The notes beneath the pieces were generated by a model, which was given only the letters and a program-made list of their open reading frames with translations, made no database searches and was not told the origin of the DNA. From Ruminococcus sp. (GTDB taxonomy: Bacteria > Bacillota > Clostridia > Oscillospirales > Ruminococcaceae), in NCBI GenBank assembly GCA_021202895.1, contig JAJQCE010000023.1:88849-152848 (forward strand): 64,000 bases of DNA, given 5' to 3'. The position numbers and the translations under genes are program-made. Positions 26,613 through 35,778 of the stretch are shown piece after piece. How positions within the stretch are numbered: position 1 is the stretch's first letter; the number at the start of each line of letters is the position of its first letter.

Positions 26613-28082
26613 ATGCAGCTTTCCTACAATAATTTTGAAGATGAAAAAATAGAATATAAAACAAAGAAAAACATTTTAAATCTCAGAACGATTTTGGGAA
26701 ATACAATGGATTTAAATGTTATGAACATTACAATAAACAGTGTTGAATGTTCGGTTGTGACAATTGAAGCAATGGTTTCCACGTCTTCAATGAGCGAGCT
26801 TATTTTTCGTCCGCTTATGGAGCTTGAAAGGACGGACAGAAATACTCCGCAGAAAATCATGAGCTTTCTGACGAACGAAAGCTTGCTTGCGGCTGAAAGA
26901 ATAATTGTACACACCTACGGCGAAGCGTCAAAACTTCTTTTCTCGGGATTTGCGCTGATTTTTGTAGATGAGATAAACTACTGCGCTGCGTATGGCATAC
27001 AAGGGTACGACAAAAAGTCTATTTCCGAACCGACAATTGAAAATAATATCATGGGTTCGCAGGAGGCTTTTGCAGAGGTTATAAGAACGAACATCTCGCT
27101 TGTCCGACGCAGAATAAAGCACCCCTCGCTGAGATTTGAAATGACTCAAGCAGGCAAGCTTTCAAACACAGACGTTTGCCTTGTTTACATTCAAGGCAAG
27201 GTCGATGAAATTATGCTTTCGCACATAAGAAAAAGAATCAGTGAAATAAAGCTTGACAGCGTTTTAGGAACAAGCTTTATAGAACAGTTTTTAGAGCCTG
27301 AGCAAAAGAAAAATATTTTTTCACAAACAGGCTACACCGAGCGTCCCGATATGCTTTGCAGCAGCATTTTGCAGGGACGAATCAGCATTTTAATTGACGG
27401 AACGCCCTTTGCTGTAATTTGCCCGTATTTGTTTTCTCAAAACTTTAATACCTTTGATGAATACGAAGCGAAAACCTACTTTGCGTCTTTCCTGAAGCTG
27501 ATAAGATACTTAGCCTTTTTCTTTGCCACAGCCTTTCCGGGAATCTATCTTGCGGCGGTTAATTTCAGTCCTGAAATGTTGAATTTAAGACTGCTCTCAA
27601 ACCTTTCCGCAGGAGAAAAAACTACAATCTTGCCTCTTTTCACAGAGCTTGTAATAATAATGCTTCTGTTAGAAATAATGCGTGAAGCAAGCATACGGCT
27701 ACCACATTCAGTATCAACCGCAATGTCTATTGCAGGCGGACTGATCATAGGCGACGCAGCGGTTAAAAGCGGAATAATTTCTTCCCCACTGCTTATAATT
27801 GTAGGAATAAGCGCAACAGCATCGTTTGTACTTCCCTCTTTAAATCAGCAGATTTCAATTCTTAGACTTGCTTTTATTTTTGCAGGCGGATTTGCTGGAT
27901 TTTTAGGGATAAGCGTATGCGCTGTAATGGTGCTTTGCAACATTTGCTCGCAAAGCTTTGAGGAAATACCGATAACCTCGCCTGTTTCACCGTTTAAGAA
28001 AAAGCAGATTGCCGATGTCACAGGCAGAAAATCCTACAAGGAAATGGAAAAAGAGCAAACAGTAATAGAAGATTTTAAATAA
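26613..28082 (+). CDS. spore germination receptor subunit A (GerA family)
   Basis: A 489-residue GerAA-type protein. An N-terminal soluble domain is followed by about five spans from residue ~295 (LIRYLAFFFATAFPGIYLAA, LVIIMLLLEIMREASIRLP, a Gly-rich GGLIIGDAAVKSGIIS block and others). The PGIYLA and EIMREA blocks are family-typical. It is the first of three A-B-C genes, a complete receptor of the spore inner membrane. Nutrient specificity cannot be read. Confidence 0.95.
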   Translation: MQLSYNNFEDEKIEYKTKKNILNLRTILGNTMDLNVMNITINSVECSVVTIEAMVSTSSMSELIFRPLMELERTDRNTPQKIMSFLTNESLLAAERIIVHTYGEASKLLFSGFALIFVDEINYCAAYGIQGYDKKSISEPTIENNIMGSQEAFAEVIRTNISLVRRRIKHPSLRFEMTQAGKLSNTDVCLVYIQGKVDEIMLSHIRKRISEIKLDSVLGTSFIEQFLEPEQKKNIFSQTGYTERPDMLCSSILQGRISILIDGTPFAVICPYLFSQNFNTFDEYEAKTYFASFLKLIRYLAFFFATAFPGIYLAAVNFSPEMLNLRLLSNLSAGEKTTILPLFTELVIIMLLLEIMREASIRLPHSVSTAMSIAGGLIIGDAAVKSGIISSPLLIIVGISATASFVLPSLNQQISILRLAFIFAGGFAGFLGISVCAVMVLCNICSQSFEEIPITSPVSPFKKKQIADVTGRKSYKEMEKEQTVIEDFK

Positions 28083-28095
28083 ACGAGGTTTTAAA

Positions 28096-29136
28096 ATGAA
28101 AAGTCTTTCACCCTACGCTTATGCGGCGATTTTGATTATAATGCGACTTTTCGCACTTTCAATGTATTCGCCTAATCAAACAGAAAACCCTGCAATCACC
28201 GCTGTAGTAACGATAATTTTTTCCTTTCTCAAGCTTTTGACGTTAATTCCTGTTATTATCTTTTTTAAAAGAAACGGCGAACAGGGCTTATCCTTAGCAC
28301 CGCTCTATAAATTATCGTCTGCATTATTTCTGTTGTTTTCATCACTGCTTTTACTTTCAAGCGCAAATTCTTTTTCACAAATGATTTCGTCACTTTATCC
28401 CGACAGATTTGCAAGAATTTCAATTGCCGCAACAATTATTTTCATCGCTGCATATATAGCTTCAATGGGATTAAACGGAATTGGTCGTGCCTGCACAATA
28501 TTATCTGTGCTGTTTTCAGCTTTTCTTTTATTTATTTTTGTTGAAACAAAAAGTGCCATGCTCAACGACAGAATCAATTTGTACAGTGATGATTTACAAA
28601 GCGAACTGATAAATACTACTGCGAATATTTCAAGCTACCTTTTAGATTATCTTGCGTTTTTTGGACTTTTGCCGTATTTAAAAAATTCAATTGCCAAAGC
28701 GGCAGGACTTTATATAACTGCTGATTGTCTTATTTCAGTTTTATTCTTTTTAATGAGTGCATCGGTTATGGGAGATTTCTGGAACGACAGCAATTATTCC
28801 TTTTTCACATTATCATTTGCATCACAAGGCTCAATAATTGACCGAAGCGATGCACTTGCACTTGTTATTTCAGGCGGCAGTGCATTAGTTACTTTTTCAA
28901 TTTTGCTCACAATAGCTAAGGATTCTGTCAAAAGCATTTTTAAAATCAAAAGTGAAAATTTGGTATTAGCTTCAATTGCCGCAATGCTTACAATAATTTT
29001 ACTTTTCACAATTGTCTACAAATATGAAATTGAAAATGCTTTGCTCATTATAAGCATAATATCTGCTTCAATATTTTTTATTTTTTCAATTTTTTTGCTT
29101 TTTTCCAAAAGGAAAAGAGGTGAAAGCAAGCTGTGA
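28096..29136 (+). CDS. spore germination receptor subunit B (GerB/amino-acid permease type)
   Basis: A 346-residue, about ten-span protein of the APC-type spore germination permease family, very hydrophobic throughout. An AACGAGG site precedes the ATG. It overlaps the C-subunit start by 4 bp (GTGA). Expected to form the germinant-binding membrane subunit with the A protein. Confidence 0.92.
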   Translation: MKSLSPYAYAAILIIMRLFALSMYSPNQTENPAITAVVTIIFSFLKLLTLIPVIIFFKRNGEQGLSLAPLYKLSSALFLLFSSLLLLSSANSFSQMISSLYPDRFARISIAATIIFIAAYIASMGLNGIGRACTILSVLFSAFLLFIFVETKSAMLNDRINLYSDDLQSELINTTANISSYLLDYLAFFGLLPYLKNSIAKAAGLYITADCLISVLFFLMSASVMGDFWNDSNYSFFTLSFASQGSIIDRSDALALVISGGSALVTFSILLTIAKDSVKSIFKIKSENLVLASIAAMLTIILLFTIVYKYEIENALLIISIISASIFFIFSIFLLFSKRKRGESKL

Positions 29137-30242
29137 AAAGGTACGTGTTTTTTATCATGACTGCACTGCTGGGAATTATATATTTTTTTAGCGGCTCGCC
29201 AACTGAAATTTCTGATCGCACTATGATTCAGGCGATTGGAATTGACAAAACAAACACAGGCTACAGTGTAACCATGCAGATTTTTTCACCTGAGGGCGGT
29301 GGAAACGACACTGCTGTTGACGCTTCTCTGCCGAATGTAAGCATTGTAAACGGAAAGGGAAACACAGTTTACGAAGCTGTCAAGGAATGCTATACAGAGC
29401 TTGGCGGAAATGTTTTTATCGGACAAAATCAGATTTTTCTTTTTGGAAAAGATATTGATTTTTCAAAAAAGGACGAGGTTTTTGGATATTTTCTTTCGAC
29501 ATCGGAAGCATTTATGAATGTAGACTGCGCAATTGCTGAAAATACTGCGGAGGAAATATTAAAAATACCGATCAGCGGCAATGCGGTAAGCTCAGAAATA
29601 TTTTCTCAGATGATAGACACTGCCGCAGATAACGGAAGATGTATAAAAACCTCATTTATAGACTTGATTGAAGCTATGGAATCACAAAGCAAAGCTATAA
29701 TCATGCCTGTTATTTCTAAAGCTGAAGAAAGCAAAAGCGATTCGTCAGAGGAAACGCTTGAAAGCGTAAAGCTGCAAATAGACAACGGAGCAGTTTTTAC
29801 CGACGGAAAATATGTTTGTGAAATAACCTATGAGCAAATGGGTGATGCGGCTGCGCTTATTGGTAAAGGAAATTATATCTTTACAGACGTATCTTACAGA
29901 GGAATAACCTACAGCAAAACCTTTAAAGTCACAGACCGTGAGGTGACTGCAAAAATTGAAAACAACGAGCTGTTAATATGCTTTGATTTAAGAGTTGATA
30001 TTAAGGACGAAAAAATATTTGCAAACGCTTTGAATAACGATGAGGTTTCAAAAAAAGCACTTGAGGAAATAGGCAGCAAGGTTCAATCCTTTGCAAATGA
30101 GATAAGTCAAAAGCGTTCGGCGGAGCTTTTAAATTCGGATGATTATATCAAAAGATTTTATCCTGAACTTTACAAAAAATACAAAGACAATCTTGATGTG
30201 CTTTATGACAAAGCAAGAGTTATTGTTAATATTGACGAGTAA
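29133..30242 (+). CDS. spore germination receptor subunit C (Ger(x)C family)
   Basis: A 369-residue protein. Start is GTG at 29133 with AGAGGTG upstream. Family blocks include MIQAIGIDKTNTGYSV, GKGNTVYEAVKE and a C-terminal LLNSDDYIKRFYPELYKKYK. Typical GerC proteins are lipoproteins with an LxGC lipobox before W-D-R. Here the hydrophobic N-terminus ends FFSGSPTEISDR with no cysteine, so lipidation is unlikely. Confidence 0.92.
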   Translation: MKRYVFFIMTALLGIIYFFSGSPTEISDRTMIQAIGIDKTNTGYSVTMQIFSPEGGGNDTAVDASLPNVSIVNGKGNTVYEAVKECYTELGGNVFIGQNQIFLFGKDIDFSKKDEVFGYFLSTSEAFMNVDCAIAENTAEEILKIPISGNAVSSEIFSQMIDTAADNGRCIKTSFIDLIEAMESQSKAIIMPVISKAEESKSDSSEETLESVKLQIDNGAVFTDGKYVCEITYEQMGDAAALIGKGNYIFTDVSYRGITYSKTFKVTDREVTAKIENNELLICFDLRVDIKDEKIFANALNNDEVSKKALEEIGSKVQSFANEISQKRSAELLNSDDYIKRFYPELYKKYKDNLDVLYDKARVIVNIDE

Positions 30243-30411
30243 GAATTTTATAAAATCGCTAATCTGGAGAAATAATCTACAATTTTCCAAAAGTTTGCCC
30301 TAGTTTTATAGCTCATTTAGCACACAAAGCTAGTATTTTTCGTTCCTATTTTCTCCGATATATATGGGCATAGCCTTCACATAAAGAACAAAGCCTTTTT
30401 TGTATAAAACA

Positions 30412-30452
30412 AAATCCCAAAAGCAACATAATATCGCTGCTTTCGGGATTTT
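30412..30452. terminator. terminator between ger operon and tRNAs
   Basis: AAAATCCC and GGGATTTT with an inner AGC stem, A/T-flanked on both sides. It can serve the ger operon (plus) and the tRNA transcript (minus). Confidence 0.7.
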
Positions 30453-30459
30453 AAAATAC

Positions 30460-30531
30460 TGACCCGTACGGGAATTGAACCCATGATTCCGCCGTGAAAG
30501 GGCGGTGTCTTAACCTCTTGACCAACGGGCC
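30460..30531 (-). tRNA. tRNA-Glu (TTC)
   Basis: Full cloverleaf: acceptor GGCCCGT/ACGGGTC, anticodon stem CCGCC/GGCGG with loop CTTTCAC (anticodon TTC), T arm GGGTTCAATTCCC. CCA is not encoded. Confidence 0.95.
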
Positions 30532-30535
30532 GAAA

Positions 30536-30609
30536 TAGCGGTAACTGGATTTGAACCGGTGACTCCCTGGGTATGAACCAAGTGCTCTAGCCAACTGAGC
30601 TATACCGCC
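30536..30609 (-). tRNA. tRNA-Met (CAT), elongator type
   Basis: Acceptor GGCGGTA/TACCGCT, anticodon stem CTTGG/CCAGG with loop TTCATAC (CAT). The body resembles elongator tRNA-Met, not the CGCGGG-type initiator; a tRNA-Ile2 with lysidine cannot be fully excluded. It is 4 bp upstream of tRNA-Glu on the same strand. Confidence 0.9.
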
Positions 30610-30767
30610 GTTATTAAGCCAATCTAAAGAGCATTTGCTCCAACATTGACTTATATATTATACACTACTTTTCCTTGTTTGTCAATAATATTTTTTGAAA
30701 AAAATATTATATTTGTTGTTTTGCACAAATTATGCTCATATTAAGTACAATATTTTGTGCAAATACA

Positions 30768-31940
30768 CTAAATGCGTGCGACACCCGAATCCTCCGCCGC
30801 CTTTGATACCGCTCTTGCTACAGCTGCGGAAACATCTCTGTCAAGCGCAGTAGGAATAATGTAATCAGTAGAAAGCTCCTCGTCTGAAATGTAGTCTGCA
30901 ATAGCGTGAGCAGCGGCGATTTTCATCTCATCATTTATATCGCTCGCTCTGACGTCAAGCGCGCCGCGGAAAATTCCAGGGAACGCAAGCACATTGTTAA
31001 TCTGGTTGGGAAAATCACTTCTGCCTGTGCCGATAATTGCCGCACCCGCTTTTTTCGCTTCGTCAGGCATAATTTCAGGAGTCGGATTTGCCATTGAGAA
31101 AATAATCGGATCGTCCGCCATGCTCTTAACCATTTCAGAGGTTACACAACCAGGTGCTGAAACGCCTATAAATACATCTGCACCTTTAATCACATCGGCA
31201 AGCGTACCCTTGCGCTGCTGCTTGTTGGTTATCTTAGCCATCTCAATTTTCTCAGCGTTAAGACCATCTCTGCCCTCGTAAATAGCTCCTTTTCTGTCAC
31301 AAAGCACAACGTCGTTAAGACCTAAAGCAATGAGAAGCTTGATTATTGCGATTCCAGCCGCACCTGCTCCGCTTGTTACAACTCTTATTTCATCAAGCTT
31401 TTTGCCGACAAGCTTAAGAGCGTTAATCATCGCTGCAAGCGTAACCACAGCTGTTCCGTGCTGATCATCGTGAAAAATCGGAATGTCGCATACCTCTTTC
31501 AGCCGCTTCTCAATTTCAAAGCATCTCGGAGCAGAAATGTCCTCAAGATTAATTCCGCCGAACGAGCCTGAAATCAAGCTTACCGTCTTGACAATATCGT
31601 CAACGTCCTTTGAGCGCACACAAAGCGGTATTGCGTCAACATCGCCAAAAGCCTTGAAAAGCGCACACTTGCCCTCCATTACAGGCATTCCCGCCTCAGG
31701 ACCTATATCTCCAAGCCCCAGAACCGCAGTTCCATCCGTTATAACTGCGACAAGATTCGAGCGGCGCGTAAGCTCAAAGCTTTTGCTTATGTCCTTTTGT
31801 ATCTCAAGACAGGGCTGAGCGACACCTGGCGTGTAGGCAAGCGACAAATCATCTCGCGTTTCCAAAGGTACTCTTGAAACAACCTCTATTTTTCCGTGCC
31901 ACTGCTCGTGAAGCTTTAACGATTCCTTTGCATAATCCAT
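30768..31940 (-). CDS. NAD(P)-dependent malic enzyme
   Basis: A 390-residue short bacterial malic enzyme that decarboxylates malate to pyruvate. Blocks include DLSLAYTPGVAQPC (substrate loop), VITDGTAVLGLGDIGPEAGMP split as VITDGTAVLGLGD and IGPEAGMP, FHDDQHGTAVVTLA (metal ligands) and the Rossmann motif VTSGAGAAGIA. ATG 31940 is preferred over the in-frame TTG at 31961 because AAAGGA lies between them. Confidence 0.95.
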   Translation of the reverse strand: MDYAKESLKLHEQWHGKIEVVSRVPLETRDDLSLAYTPGVAQPCLEIQKDISKSFELTRRSNLVAVITDGTAVLGLGDIGPEAGMPVMEGKCALFKAFGDVDAIPLCVRSKDVDDIVKTVSLISGSFGGINLEDISAPRCFEIEKRLKEVCDIPIFHDDQHGTAVVTLAAMINALKLVGKKLDEIRVVTSGAGAAGIAIIKLLIALGLNDVVLCDRKGAIYEGRDGLNAEKIEMAKITNKQQRKGTLADVIKGADVFIGVSAPGCVTSEMVKSMADDPIIFSMANPTPEIMPDEAKKAGAAIIGTGRSDFPNQINNVLAFPGIFRGALDVRASDINDEMKIAAAHAIADYISDEELSTDYIIPTALDRDVSAAVARAVSKAAEDSGVARI

Positions 31941-32042
31941 TCTTTTACAATTCCTTTCCAAAAAAACATTTATTTAAAAAATGCTGAAACAGCTTGAAAA
32001 AAACACACTATGAAATTTACTAAATCAGCATTATATAAGAAA

Positions 32043-32071
32043 ATTATACACGATTTTTTCCCTCTTGTCAA
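32043..32071 (-). promoter_or_regulatory. promoter of the malic enzyme gene
   Basis: Minus strand TTGACA (32071-32066), 17-bp spacer, TATAAT (32048-32043). Confidence 0.82.
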
Positions 32072-32120
32072 GCATTTTGAGCAAACAAAAATAAATCACA
32101 CTGCATTTTTTGAATCATAG

Positions 32121-32442
32121 TCAATATGCCCCCCATTTTTCAAGCTTTAAAACAGAAAATTTTAAAAATGTAATTTTGTCAATCATATTGGACAGTAAGC
32201 AAGAATAGTTTCTGTAGGCGAAAGCCAGCACAGAGGACGAATAGGACGATGAAGAGTGTTTTACTTTTCCATTGTGCCGAGGTGTGTATGAACGGATCAG
32301 CTTGTGGTGAATATTCATCTCCTCAAGTGCCAGCTTAATTTTTCTTCTTTCTTTTTATCAGATTTTCCTCAGTCTATCAACTCTTTTTTTGCTTTTGTAC
32401 AATATTTATTGTAGCAAAACAAATTTCGCAGATTTATTTTAG
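32121..32442 (-). mobile_element. transposase-derived remnant, copy A
   Basis: The minus-strand frame from 32318 reads NIHHKLIRSYTPRHNGKVKH, recognisable as the DDE/integrase-core segment RPYTPRHNGKVERSH of IS3/IS481-type transposases, but it degenerates after that. The copy matches the remnant at 44591-44879 over most of its length (TGCTACAA..AAATATTGTACAAAAGC at one end, TCCAATATGATTGAC at the other). It ends at 32422-32442 in AATTTCGCAGATTTATTTTA. It is non-functional and much shorter than a full IS. Confidence 0.7.
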
Positions 32443-32451
32443 AAAATACTG

Positions 32452-32480
32452 TTGACATTTGAGTTGAGATGTGATATAAT
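32452..32480 (+). promoter_or_regulatory. promoter of the DUF1292 gene
   Basis: TTGACA (32452-32457), 17-bp spacer, TATAAT (32475-32480): full consensus, starting 9 bp from the edge of remnant copy A. Confidence 0.85.
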
Positions 32481-32528
32481 AATATTATAAAGAAAAAATA
32501 GATAATTGACGCTTTAGGAGGCTAAAAA

Positions 32529-32864
32529 ATGTCAGATGATAAGGATATAATAGGCGGTATGAACGAATTTACCCCAGATATTTATACACTTGAGGATGAG
32601 GAAGGCAACGTTCAGGAGTTTGAGCTTCTTGACGTTATGGAAATGGATGGAGAAAAGTATTTTGCGCTTACTCCATATTTTGAGGACGCTCAGGAAATGC
32701 TTGACTCAGATGGAGAAATTATAGTTCTCAAGAGCGAGTTTGAGGGCGACGAGGAGATGATGGTTACGATTGACGATGATGATGAATACGAGCACATAGG
32801 AAATATTTTCCTTGAAAGACTTGAACAGATGTATGATTTTGACGATGAAGACGAGAAAGAATAG
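32529..32864 (+). CDS. DUF1292 family protein
   Basis: A 111-residue, very acidic protein. The family core is visible as YTLEDEEGNVQEFELLDVME followed by DGEKYFALTPYF and EDGEIIVLK-like strands. The Asp/Glu-rich C-terminus matches YrzB-type proteins, conserved in Firmicutes with no known activity. TAGGAGG site upstream. A structured non-coding stretch follows. Confidence 0.9.
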   Translation: MSDDKDIIGGMNEFTPDIYTLEDEEGNVQEFELLDVMEMDGEKYFALTPYFEDAQEMLDSDGEIIVLKSEFEGDEEMMVTIDDDDEYEHIGNIFLERLEQMYDFDDEDEKE

Positions 32865-32894
32865 GCTCTGAATTTTTGCAGATAATAATTAAGG

Positions 32895-33135
32895 GCTAAA
32901 GCCTTGTCTTTTGAAGCAAGGTTTCCAAAGTTTAATAAAATGACACACTAGACTGCTGTGTTCGTTAGTATGAGCGTAATTTAATCCAACAGTTAAATAA
33001 TCAGGGATTCATCACTGAAGTCCTATTGCAGACCTCCTGCGGCACACCGCTTTAAGCCGTGCAAAATGCCAGCGGACGAAGGGAGCGTGAAAGCTTTGGG
33101 ATGTCTTACCCGTCCTGCTAAAAGCGGGTTTTATT
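32895..33135 (+). ncRNA. candidate structured non-coding RNA
   Basis: No ORF. Dense complementarity: GCGGCA/TGCCGC-like arms around CACACCGCTTTAAGCCGTGC, GGGATGTCTTACCC hairpin, CGGAC (near 33073) facing GTCCTG (near 33110), and CCCG/CGGG followed by TTTTATTTT as a terminator. Length and layout recall raiA-type or 6S-type RNAs of Firmicutes. The block GGACGAAGGGAGCGTGAAAG looks conserved-like, but I cannot verify a family match. Confidence 0.45.
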
Positions 33136-33188
33136 TTACTCATACGACGGCATGGCGGTTTTTTTGCATAAAAAGGAAGTGATTTAAT

Positions 33189-33632
33189 ATGGGAGGAATC
33201 GTCGCCGCAGTTATTGTTTTAATTTTGCTTTTGATTCTGGGCGTAAGCATCTCTTCTTTTGCAGAGGCACTTCTTGTGATATTTTTAATAGTACTGTTTT
33301 TAATGACAGTTTTTTTCTCCGTCTGCGCAGTGATTTTTGCTGTGGCAAAGGCGACTAAGGCGGAATTTTGTGGATTTGTTGAAATTAAAGGAGCTGATTT
33401 TGCACAGTACAGAATTGACGGCGAGCTTTATACAAATATTTATCTTGCCGAAAATGTAATGCGAAGCAAAATATATAAAAGCGGCGAACAAAAAATCCGC
33501 ATTTTTCATTTTAGGAAAAAGGCTTTTGCAGTTGATTCGCACACTAGACTGACAATCTTTACAGGGCTGATACTTTCTGTTTTAAGCTTTGCTGCCGTGT
33601 TTTATGAATATAGTATGCTGTATGGCATATAA
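33189..33632 (+). CDS. small membrane protein, unknown
   Basis: A 147-residue protein with two N-terminal spans (IVAAVIVLILLLILGVSI and LLVIFLIVLFLMTVFFSV), a short soluble beta-rich middle (FCGFVEIKGADFAQYRIDGE) and a C-terminal span. AAGGAAGTG precedes the ATG. Not recognised. It directly follows the candidate ncRNA. Confidence 0.75.
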   Translation: MGGIVAAVIVLILLLILGVSISSFAEALLVIFLIVLFLMTVFFSVCAVIFAVAKATKAEFCGFVEIKGADFAQYRIDGELYTNIYLAENVMRSKIYKSGEQKIRIFHFRKKAFAVDSHTRLTIFTGLILSVLSFAAVFYEYSMLYGI

Positions 33633-33633
33633 C

Positions 33634-33801
33634 CTTGACTGATGTCGAGGGAATTTCAACAGACGAGTTTGAAGGCTTTTTATCGCTTAGAACTGTCAGC
33701 TTAAGCTATTGCAAAAATGCTGAAGCTAATGATTATTTCACACAGTCATAAATTGACGAATTTAAGGAAAGATATAAAACAATTGGTTTTGATTTTTGCT
33801 A
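33634..33801 (+). pseudogene. possible leucine-rich-repeat gene remnant
   Basis: One frame reads LTDVEGISTDEFEGFLSLRT then VSLSYCKNAEANDYF, TAA, then IDEFKERYKTIGFDF. The first part resembles a BspA-type LRR unit. There is no start or ribosome site. The rest of 33802-33954 holds only the terminator below. Confidence 0.35.
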
Positions 33802-33860
33802 AATTGTTATTTTTCGCAATATGGATTATACTTTTGAACATATATATTTTTTAATAATCA

Positions 33861-33892
33861 AACCGCTCTCATGACGAAAGCGGTTAATTTTT
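33861..33892. terminator. terminator downstream of lysA
   Basis: AACCGCT/AGCGGTT stem followed by AATTTTT on the plus strand, with A/T-rich flank on the minus side. It probably serves both converging units. Confidence 0.65.
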
Positions 33893-33954
33893 GTCAATAT
33901 ATAAATTCATTCTCAAATTGTATTGCTATGTACGAAAGATCATTTTTCGACTTG

Positions 33955-35220
33955 CTATTTTAAATATTTATCCATTACTCCGCAAAAATCAAATGTCGCA
34001 AAATAATCCGCTGGAGTTTCCGCTCTGCGAATCATCCTGACGCTCCCGTCCTCGCATAAAAGCAACTCGGCATGACGAAGCCTGCCGTTGTAGTTGTAGC
34101 CCATAGAGTAGCCGTGAGCACCTGTGTCGTGAATAACCAAAATATCCCCATCGTCAATCTGCGGAAGCATTCTGTCAATTGCAAATTTGTCGTTATTCTC
34201 ACAAAGCGAGCCTGTGACGTCATACAAATGGTCGCAGGGCTGATTTTCCTTGCCCAGCACGGTGATGTGGTGATACGCTCCGTACATTGCAGGGCGCATA
34301 AGGTCGCAGGCTGTAGCGTCAACTCCTATATATTCCTTGTAAATATGTTTGTGGTGAATACATTTAGTGACAAGATGTCCGTAAGGCGCAAGCATATATC
34401 TTCCAAGCTCAGTGGAAATTTTAATATCGCCCAGTCCCGCAGGTATTAAAATCTCATCAAAAGCCTTGTGAACTCCCTCACCGATAGCGAAAATATCATT
34501 CGGCTGCTTGTCAAGCTCATAAGGCACGCCGATTCCGCCGGACAAGTCGATAAGACTAATCTTCACTCCAGTTTTTTCTTTTATCTCAACCGCAAGCTCA
34601 AACAAAATTCTGGCAAGCTTTGGATAGTATGCGTTTGAAACGGTATTTGAAGCTAAAAATGCATGAATGCCAAAACGCTTAGCGCCTTTTTCTTTCAGCA
34701 GCTTAAAGCCCTCGATAATCTGTTCGTGAGTAAAGCCGTATTTAGCCTCCGCTGGATTGTCCATAACCTGAGTTTCAATCTCAAATCTTCCTCCGGGATT
34801 GTAGCGGCACATTATTGTTTCAGGTATTCCGCAAAGCTTTTCTAAAAATTCAATGTGCGTGAAATCATCAAGATTTATAAGCGCACCAAGCTCACGAGCC
34901 TTGAGATAGTCCTCCTTAGGAGTGACATTTGAGGAAAAAACAATATCCTCGCCTGAAAATCCGCAGCACTCGCTCATCATAAGCTCGGTAAGTGAGGAAC
35001 AGTCAACGCCGCAGCCCTCCTCCTGTAAAATCTTAAGTATCGCAGGATTAGGCGTAGCCTTGACGGCAAAGTATTCTCTAAAGCCCTCGTTCCATGAAAA
35101 AGCCTTGTAGAGGTTTCTTGCGTTCTCTCTTATCTGCTTTTCATCGTAAATGTGAAACGGGGTGGGATAGGTTTTGATAATTTCCTCCGCCTGCTGCTTG
35201 GTAATAAAAGGTTTTTTCAT
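33955..35220 (-). CDS. lysA: diaminopimelate decarboxylase
   Basis: PLP-dependent last step of lysine synthesis (meso-DAP to L-lysine). About 421 residues. The PLP lysine is in YFAVKATPNP, the Gly-rich phosphate site in IDLSGGIGVPYE, and the C-terminal active-site Cys/Tyr region in GSLCENNDKF and DTGAHGYSMGYNYN. The second ATG (35220) is preferred since AAAGGA abuts the first one. Confidence 0.93.
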   Translation of the reverse strand: MKKPFITKQQAEEIIKTYPTPFHIYDEKQIRENARNLYKAFSWNEGFREYFAVKATPNPAILKILQEEGCGVDCSSLTELMMSECCGFSGEDIVFSSNVTPKEDYLKARELGALINLDDFTHIEFLEKLCGIPETIMCRYNPGGRFEIETQVMDNPAEAKYGFTHEQIIEGFKLLKEKGAKRFGIHAFLASNTVSNAYYPKLARILFELAVEIKEKTGVKISLIDLSGGIGVPYELDKQPNDIFAIGEGVHKAFDEILIPAGLGDIKISTELGRYMLAPYGHLVTKCIHHKHIYKEYIGVDATACDLMRPAMYGAYHHITVLGKENQPCDHLYDVTGSLCENNDKFAIDRMLPQIDDGDILVIHDTGAHGYSMGYNYNGRLRHAELLLCEDGSVRMIRRAETPADYFATFDFCGVMDKYLK

Positions 35221-35268
35221 CGTTTTCATTCCTTTACTCGTTTAATATCCAACAAAAAATACATATTT

Positions 35269-35297
35269 ATGATATCATTTTTTTAGGGTGATGTCAA
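35269..35297 (-). promoter_or_regulatory. lysA promoter
   Basis: Minus strand TTGACA (35297-35292), 17-bp spacer, TATCAT (35274-35269). The leader is about 45 nt, too short for a lysine riboswitch. Confidence 0.75.
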
Positions 35298-35388
35298 GCT
35301 AACCAGTGAAATTTTAATAAATAGCTCGTATTATGTCACAATTATTTAACAACTAAAACTACACAGCATATAAATTTACATTAAAGGC

Positions 35389-35417
35389 TTGCTATTTTGC
35401 AAAGGATATGGTATAAT
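35389..35417 (+). promoter_or_regulatory. promoter of the DUF951 gene
   Basis: TTGCTA (35389-35394), 17-bp spacer, TATAAT (35412-35417). Confidence 0.7.
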
Positions 35418-35449
35418 AAGAGTGAAAGAAGAAATTGGTGGTGCTTAAG

Positions 35450-35638
35450 ATGGATATTGAAAAGGGCGATACTCTTGTTATGAAAAAGAAGCATCCCTGC
35501 GGAAGCAATGAAATGCTGGTGCTTCGTTCGGGAATGGATTTTAAGCTTCGCTGCGCAGGCTGCTCACATGAATTTATGATTCCCAGAAGCAAAGCCGAAA
35601 AGAACGTCAAGAGAGTTATCAAGCCGAAAGAATCATAG
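35450..35638 (+). CDS. DUF951 family protein
   Basis: A 62-residue protein with the family pattern KKKHPCGSNEMLVLRSGMDF then KLRCAGCSHEFMIPR. Cys in PCG and a CAGC pair suggest metal binding. Small conserved Firmicutes protein of unknown role. ATG 35450 is used; an in-frame TTG 15 bp upstream lies in the leader. Confidence 0.9.
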   Translation: MDIEKGDTLVMKKKHPCGSNEMLVLRSGMDFKLRCAGCSHEFMIPRSKAEKNVKRVIKPKES

Positions 35639-35778
35639 CTGCTGTATTTTATTTTTGCTATATTTGAAAAATAAAAGGGTTTCGGACAAACATCGGCTCT
35701 TTTTGAGCTTTTCATTTTGTCCGATCTGTCCCCACGTTTGCTAGGCAAACGTCTTAAACATGAAAGGATATAAAAATT

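Noticed and set aside
32895..33135. SRP RNA or RNase P RNA
   Set aside because: The SRP core GGTCCGGAAGGAAGCAGC-type loop and RNase P signatures are absent.
35230..35268. Lysine riboswitch before lysA
   Set aside because: The leader from the promoter is only about 45 nt, too short for the L-box fold.
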